Part shown: positions 57,587 through 64,000 of the stretch, one piece after another | Position numbering within the stretch: the first letter of the stretch is position 1 | How the letters are laid out: each line of letters starts with the position of its first letter | From: Metridium senile | Taxonomy: Eukaryota; Cnidaria; Anthozoa; Actiniaria; Metridiidae | Direction: 5' to 3' | Length of the DNA stretch: 64,000 nt | Assembly (NCBI GenBank): GCA_949775045.1 | Contig: OX459096.1 | Location: 38,611,316-38,675,315, forward strand | Notes under the pieces: generated by a model | Told to the model about the DNA's origin: nothing | Seen by the model: only the letters and a program-made list of their open reading frames with translations | The model's database searches: none | Program-made: the position numbers and the translations under genes

Positions 57587-60500
57587 TCATTTCAAGATTG
57601 TGGTAGGATTGGGTGGGATGACGGTTACTGTAACTCCACTATGGTGGACACAGTAATCACTAACACTGCCTATGAGTGTTCGGCGGACTGTGCCACACCC
57701 TCTAGATCCCATAAGTATTTGATCAGCATTGTAGTCTTCTGCAAGTTGACAGATTGATTCCCCTGGTTTTCCTGTTCCTTTGTACAATCTACATTTCATC
57801 TGGAAAAGCAACATGATGTTACAGCTAGTATTGTAAAGTACGGTTCCACACAATTCAAAACCACTGGGCCGGATAAAAAGTTTTGTTCCAAACATTTCCC
57901 ACATGATATCAAAATACATAAGACAAAGAATCGCATTATCAAAACAAATGAATTGGGCCAGGATAAAAAGTTTTGTTCCAAACATTTTCCACATGATATC
58001 AAAATACATAAGACAAAGAATCACATTATTAAAACAATTGAATTGGGTGGAAATGTACATTATTAGCAATGAGTTAACCGATTTGAATTGGTCTTAGACT
58101 ATTATACCTACTATTATACCTGCTATTATAAGTAATACCAATGGCACTGAGGGATATTAGTGATTAAATGTCCCCGAAGCAGAGGGAAGTTTACTAAACT
58201 TCCCGAGGCTGAGGGACATTTAATCACTAATATCTTGAAGAAGTCATGGTATTAGTTTGTAATACCATGATCACCGAGGAAGTTAGAACTAATTTTCCCT
58301 CATACATAGTAATGAGGGAAGATTAGTTCTAATTTTCCCTCATTCCTATTCATGGAGAGGGATGTTAGCGATATAACGTCTCCCTCTTAAAACAATGGAA
58401 CCCGAAGTGATCATGGTATTATGATTAAGTAATACTATATATAAAAGTCAACATTTCTTAAATACTTCTGAACCATATTTTATACCAAGACATATTTAAT
58501 TTATTTAATGCTAACACACAAAATAATTATTGCCATTTCTATTTAAAAATTACCTCCTTAATATATACTTACAGTGCGAATCGAAAACCCATGGGCACCC
58601 AGAAATATTTCAGAAATCGTTTATTGTTCGTTGAACAACTCACAAACAACTCTAACTTCAAAAAGTTTATCATACTACACATCAGTCAAACTTCTTGGCT
58701 TGACATAGTAATTTCTAAGTTGTTCAACGAACAAAAAACGATTTTTAAAATATTTCTAAGTGCCCACTGTTTTGTGATTCGCACTGTAATATGTCCTCAC
58801 ATACTGTAATAATATTTACTATATATATATATATAGCGACGATCATACTGATCAATATATATAGATTAGGTATAATTATTCATTGTGATATATTTAATAA
58901 TGTGTTCAATATGTTATTATTACCCCAAGTTGATGACACTTTTTATTGTAAAAATCTATGATTTGTGCAGCATCAGAAATGCTTTTGTCTACTGCTTGAT
59001 TCCAATCACTGGGTAAAACTGTACCTCCATCTAAAAAGATTAAAAATAAATAAATAAATAAACAAAGAACTCATTCAACTGAAGATAACTAAGTGTAAAG
59101 GTCATCAAGGCATATGTGTGATGTGCATTAATTATAAAGAACCACATTAATTTACATAATACATGCTTAACAGTCTTAACATTGACATATAATACAGTGC
59201 ATACAATCAGAAACTAGGTATTATATTCACAGCCAAACCAGGTCAACTGTCCAAAGAATCTATTATGTACTTGATTAAACAGTCATAATTAAGCCAACAA
59301 ATATTTGAATAATTGTGATTACTAAAGGATATTTTAGAAAATGTACACAGGAAACCCACAAAAACATTGTTTTCCAACATGTATGTACAACTAGAAACTA
59401 AGTGTGAGCTCAGAAAACTGCAATTCCATGATACTGTCTGTGAAGTATATTTTTCATATCAATGTAAGTGATATCTAGCTGAGAGAGTTGCAACGATTTG
59501 GAGACCTTTAGATGTTGAGGATGAGATAAAAGACCAAGATATTTGTATCATAGTTAATATTTTAGGAACTGGTTATAAAACCCGGTAAACTTCAAAGGAT
59601 CAGCCTATTGTTTTGGTTGTGATGTTGAAATGTACCATCATGTGACCTCCTGGGTGCACACACACCAAAACAAACATGGCAAATAAGGGAATAATAGGAA
59701 CATGTAGGTATTTCGAGACGAAAATTGAAGGGATTAACTATATTTGTATCAAATTAATAAATGTCTTGGTACGTAGGATATTGAAAATATATTTGTATCA
59801 ACTATGTATTAAAAGCTAAGATTTTAATGACCTCAAAGATTTTATTTTTTATATGTAGTTGACACAAAACATTTTCAATATGGCATATTTTGTAGTTGTG
59901 CACAAATCTTTTAATGTTTCTACTCTTTGCTGGAAATCTTTGTCTGATTACTCCGTTTATAATATTTCCAAACAGAATGCAATCTTCAAACTAAATAATA
60001 CTCAATGATCAATTATGAAATAAAAAAATATAATTCATGGGGGTATGCTTGACCTGGTTTGACTAGTACTGTAGAACTCCACAGAGACATAAAACATACA
60101 TGTAAGCTATTAAAATTATCTTCAATTTGTTGTAATGTAAGCCTGTGGAACACAAAGTTACAGCTAACAAGTAAGGGCAAACAAGAAACAAGAGTACAAC
60201 TGATAATAAAAAATTTGATTGAAATTAAAATTTGATTACTTACAGGGGTATGGTGAGGAAGGAGCCAATGGAGGTTCTTGAACATGAAGGACTAGTACTT
60301 CTTCACCATCCTTATGAACGTTTTTAGCATACCCTACAAGTGAACAACATAACATTGAATACAACTGAGCTCTCTTTATATTGGCAAAACAAGCGTTGAA
60401 AAACTAACACCTTGGTGTTCGACATTTAAAAATATATAAGCCTATAAGGATTAATTTATCAATTCTTATTCAGCAATATCATGTAAAAACGACCTAGCAT

Positions 60501-60930
60501 TTAAACTCTGGAAACATAGCATTTAAACTAAAGATTACAAAACTAACTTAGATGTTGAAGTATTCAACTGGATCAACATCAGCAACAGTTTCCAGCTCAT
60601 TTTTGGTGATCGACTAGATGTACAAATATTAAAAAGATGTCTCACTGCAAGCTTTGCGAACATAGTCCTGCTTGCACTTTCAAACATTGTAAATTGATCC
60701 ATAAGCACAACTAGCACAATTGGAAGCATTAATTCGGCTGGCAGAGATAATGACAGAGATTTATGGATAATGGATAAAAAAAGAGAAATTTATGGTGAAT
60801 GACCTAAGATTTATCAAAACATTGAAAAACATTCATATATGTAATTATGTAAATATATCTTACAATCAAAAGCACTTTCGCTGTGTTGGCTACCATCTAC
60901 AGGAATGACCACTCTTTTAGGTGTAGACAT
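57587..60930 (-). CDS. Universal stress protein gene 9 (four exons, 158 aa)
   Basis: Coding exons: 60864-60930, 60244-60333, 58924-59030 and 57587-57799, phases 1, 1, 0, Trp codon split by intron 1. It is the shortest product. Landmarks: KRVVIPVDGSQHSESAFD, VLVLHVQEPPLAPSSPYP, LPSDWNQAVDKSISDAAQI (exon 3 lacks the usual aromatic pair before DW), LYKGTGKPGESICQLAEDYNA and the motif G119-SR-G122-x9-G132-S133. SVSDYCVHHSGVTVTVIPP follows, with little tail. The donor after exon 3 is GTAATA, weaker than the GTAAGT at most other introns. The gene is first in the array in transcriptional order; nothing further upstream in the window resembles a USP. Confidence 0.9.
57867..58045. repeat. Tandem duplication, ~91-bp unit, in USP gene 9 intron 3
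   Basis: Two near-identical copies start GGATAAAAAGTTTTGTTCCA (about 57869 and 57960) and run through ACATGATATCAAAATACATA and AAGACAAAGAATC. Recent duplication; open frames here are repeat products. Confidence 0.9.
58122..58275. mobile_element. Palindromic repeat around AGTTTACTAAACT
   Basis: AATACCAATGGCACTGAGGG, ATATTAGTGATTAAATGTCC and GAGGGAAG are mirrored by CTTCCCGAGG, GGACATTTAATCACTAATAT and CATGGTATT. A further set of CATGGTATT / AATACCATG words continues to about 58420. Confidence 0.7.
58572..58786. mobile_element. 215-bp MITE, Tc1/mariner-like, TA target duplication
   Basis: Terminal inverted repeats start CAGTGCGAATC (left) and end GATTCGCACTG (right), with TA on both sides. 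Subterminal CAGAAATATTTCAGAAATCG, TCGTTGAACAAC and their complements extend the palindrome to about 70 bp per arm. The TA duplication is diagnostic of the Tc1/mariner superfamily. No transposase is encoded. It is in intron 3 of USP gene 9. Confidence 0.88.
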
Positions 60931-61909
60931 GCTTCCAGTTTTGCAATATTCACCTCTTGAGGGGGTATAATTTTTTTGTGTTTGCAGCCTTTTTTCTTCT
61001 CACACTCCACAACAGTACAAGGACTACGTCGACGTCATTCGACTTCATTCGACTAAATCCCAGGCCTCCAATAAAATACAAGGCCACAGGCAACCCAAAT
61101 ACGTTGAAAAATACTTTTAGCTCGTGATCAGGGCCAATATAAATATCTAGTTTTTTAGTAATTTTGAAATGTGCCTTCTATTTTGGCATGCATTAACAAC
61201 CGAATTTGCTGACAGTAATCGAAGTAAATTAAAAAACCTTTAATTGGTCTTCCTGTGGGAGGATATGCTTTTGGGCCTGGGGCGGGGCCCAGGGAAAAGG
61301 TTTTGCTTTATTTTTGTCGGCTTTCAATCGTCCTTTACATATGTCGTCCTTTACTCCTTTATTTTATTAGTACTTAGCTGTAACTTTACACTATATCGGA
61401 TATCTATATATAGATATCGGATGCCTACATAGCTTCCGGACCTCTCTGCATGAGTTTTTGCACAGTTGAATAGATAATATTACTATGGTTTCAGAAGACA
61501 TACCATCCGGATGGTATTAACCTTGGTCAGATGTTTGTGAAAGATGACTGCATGGTAAGTGAAGAAAATTAATACGCTGTCATTTTGCTTGATGATTCTT
61601 CCTCAAAGGAGAAACATTGGTCTATTTCTTACTTTATAATTTAGATTGTGCAAATAATTATATTGTTATTTCGTAGCCACATCTTAACTCGAGTTTATAA
61701 GTATTTAAGCCTGTTGGGATGTCTGTTGCATGGGAATATCAAGTAATTTTAAATGCTCTCTACAGCTGCAAAAAACGACTACTTGCTTAATTATTTTCCC
61801 GACTAACTATGATTAATCATATGTATATACAATGGTGGAAATGTTAAATTGAAGTGCTTGACCAATTGTTACAAACCTTTAATATCTACTTCAATTCAGC
61901 CTAAAAATC
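60931..61909. other. Upstream flank of USP gene 9
   Basis: This should contain the promoter of the first gene in the array. GTCGACGTCATTCGACTTCATTCGAC (split repeat of CATTCGACT) lies about 100-120 bp upstream of the start codon. No gene is visible. Confidence 0.5.
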
Positions 61910-63345
61910 GGGTGTCGAAAACATGGATACGGACCGTCCGTCGGCGGACCAACGGACCGGCGGACCGCGGACCGACGGACCGGTCCGTCGACGGACCATT
62001 TGGGAAAACGCGGACCAAGAAAAGAATCCAAAAAATAAAATTAAAAAAAATATATAAAAAAATAAAATATGAAAATAAAAAAATAAATAAAAAGTAAAAA
62101 TAAAGAAGTAGATAAAACAGTAAAAAAAAAACAAATATTTATAAAGTGTTTCTTTACCCGAAAAAAAATCAATAATTCAGAAGAATTAACCTATTAGTGA
62201 GTTGCAAATCCATTGGATCTCTGAGGCAGTTATTTGACTAACTTGACTAAAATCAATAAAAATCCAAAAATAATAGTTGAAGCTTACTGAAAGCATACTG
62301 TATCCTTTTTGTTTCAGTTGAAACTTTGAAACGGGAAAATTGGTCTCAATCAGTAATGAACAAAAATTGGAATATGTAGTATATATTAGCTGACTAGATT
62401 TGTATTTAAATTATTTCAGGTAATCTAGAATTATTCTCTGATATGTTTTTATAATAGTTTAACATAGTACAGCCCATGAATCTGAGGCTGCGATTTTGAT
62501 AGAGATTAATGTGTTAAATCGAAGTAATTTAAAGGCTGTTAGTTTTGATTATCATCCCTAAATAAATTTAATAAATTGAACTCAAGTATTAAATAACAAC
62601 ATATCTGATTTGCAATTACTTTACATTGATCATGGGTGTCATAAAAGCTTTTATAAACTGACCTTGTTGACCTCCCCCCGGAAATGAATTTTAATCTGAG
62701 GTAATGTGAATCTCAGGTACGAATCTCAGGCCAGCTTCACTTTGGGTTGTTTAATTGAGTCCACTCAATATTCAATTGATCAATATTCTTATTTAAAGGC
62801 TTATTAATACGTATTTGGTGTCCACTCAAATTTATATATTGATCGATACTGAGAGAAGGACATGCGTGTCTTATCAAGTGATGACTGACATTATACACAT
62901 TCGAGATCACAAGGTTTGCAGGCGGCTTTTGAACTAACTTGTCTGAGAGAAAAAAATATCAGAAAAAGTCTCTCAGTATAATTCAAGTATCCCGATTCTT
63001 CGAGTCGCAGCGAGAAACACAGTGGGACACTCACTAATAGGTTAATTCTTCTGAATTATTGAGTTTTTCGTGTAAAGAAACATTTTATAAATATTTGGAA
63101 GTTTTGTTTACCGTTTTATCTACTTCTTCATTGTTATTTATTTTTATATTAATTTTTTTTTTTTTTATTTAATTTAATTTAATTTTTTTGTATTTTCATA
63201 TTTTATTTTTTAATATATTTTTTTTAATTTAATTTTTTTTTTTTGGTCTGTGTTTTCCCAAATGGTCCGTTGACGGACCAGTCCATCGGTCAGCGGTCCG
63301 CTGGTCCGCCGACGGACGGTCCGTATCTGTGTTTTCCCGACACCC
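61910..63345. mobile_element. 1436-bp long-TIR transposon (non-autonomous, Mutator/foldback-like), 9-bp TSD
   Basis: The left TIR (61910 to about 62201) and right TIR (about 63029-63345) match over roughly 290-317 bp. They start GGGTGTCG, then ATACGGACCGTCCGTCGGCG, a cluster of CGGACC / GGTCCG words, ATTTGGGAAAAC, A/T-rich filler and GAAGAATTAACCTATTAGTG. Perfect 9-bp direct repeats CTAAAAATC flank it (61901-61909 and 63346-63354). The ~830-bp centre has no transposase-like open frame. A 9-bp TSD and long TIRs fit the Mutator-like superfamily. Confidence 0.92.
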
Positions 63346-63354
63346 CTAAAAATC

Positions 63355-64000
63355 TCTTGAGCCGACATTAAAATCCCTGACACTTATTAAATATCAAATT
63401 AAGCATAACAATTGATGTTGGTTGTTTATAAAGAATATAGTTGCAGTAACTTGATACTAAGAAAATGATTAAGATAACATCTGATTTAATATGTCAAACA
63501 GTAAAGCCAAACAGTCACAGAGGCTTACATTAGAGCCCATTCGCACTAGCCTGCCAAAGTTTGTTTGGCTCAACCAAAATTCATACCAAAGTTTGTCTCA
63601 ACCAAATTTTGGTTTGGAAACTGTATTCGCACTATAATATTAGGCCGATCGCAAACGTCAACCAAGTGTCACTTGATAGGTACATTTAAGCGTCTCATTT
63701 TGGAGCAGATTCAGCTATTTGACTACAGTATTAATTGTTATTGAAAAATAGAACATTTCCCCGTACAAATCACGATAATACCATGGCTAATGCCACAGAT
63801 TCATCTCTTTTCGATTGATCGAGTGTGTGGTTTTGTTGACTTTGAAAACACACGTTGAAGTGATAATTACCAAACCTGTCAAAATTGACATTTTTACAAA
63901 GTTTGGTGGCCTTTAGAGCAGGACAGTGGCAAATTTGAAGTTTGGTTGGCAGCGACAAAGTTTGTCCCAACACAAAAATATCATTCGCACTGTTCCTACC
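63355..64000. other. Right end of the window; possible partial inverted-repeat element
   Basis: From about 63536 (GCCCATTCGCACTAGCCTGC) to the edge, the words CCAAAGTTTG, TTTGGTTTGG and, at the end, TTTGGTTGGCAGCG and CATTCGCACTG suggest a repeat with mirrored ends that may be cut by the window edge. No gene is visible. Confidence 0.4.

Noticed and set aside
57587..58069. 160-codon open frame extending USP gene 9 exon 4 upstream
   Set aside because: The extension reads through a good splice acceptor at 57800 into intron sequence that contains a tandem duplication; the paralogues show the exon starts at 57799.

Overview
This is eukaryotic genomic DNA, AT-rich and intron-containing, most likely from a cnidarian and probably an anthozoan. 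The support is animal-style gene structure, a metazoan polypeptide GalNAc-transferase first exon, a metazoan-type universal stress protein (USP) family, and a dense load of MITEs, SINE copies and a CR1/L2-like LINE fragment. The cnidarian assignment rests on general knowledge of USP expansions and on recollection of the palindromic tRNA-like repeat; it was not searched.

The window is dominated by a head-to-tail array of nine USP genes, all on the minus strand, at about 9.0-15.1, 16.4-20.3, 21.5-25.3, 29.7-34.9, 37.3-42.9, 47.1-49.5, 50.5-52.5, 54.0-55.8 and 57.6-60.9 kb. I rebuilt each from splice sites and reading phase. The common plan is four coding exons. Exon 1 carries the first beta-strand and the 'DGS' motif. 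Exon 2 is exactly 90 nt in all nine genes. Exon 3 encodes a helix. The last exon holds the nucleotide-binding G-2x-G-9x-G-S motif. Intron phases are 1, 1, 0. Every gene is open from ATG to stop with intact motifs. The genes at 47.1 and 50.5 kb have lost the last intron and share a longer linker. Three genes have individual extensions: an acidic/lysine insert (9.0 kb gene), a 40-residue N-terminal extension (21.5 kb gene) and a Ser/Pro-rich C-terminal tail (29.7 kb gene).

To the left, the first coding exon of a polypeptide N-acetylgalactosaminyltransferase lies at 1599-2254 (minus) and runs out of the window. A LINE fragment truncated at both ends lies at about 6320-8135 (minus).

Introns and spacers are full of short inverted-repeat elements, several with clear target-site duplications (TSDs). 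A 1.44-kb long-TIR element has a perfect 9-bp TSD (61910-63345). A 712-bp element has a 10-bp TSD (40777-41488). A family of 67-74 bp palindromes with TAG..TG termini has 9-bp TSDs (8577-8650, 52918-52984). A 215-bp element has TA TSDs (58572-58786). There is also a large palindrome with a tRNA-Thr-like gene in each arm (31549-31915), tRNA-derived SINE copies and several microsatellites. No prokaryotic features, CRISPR arrays or rRNA genes were seen.
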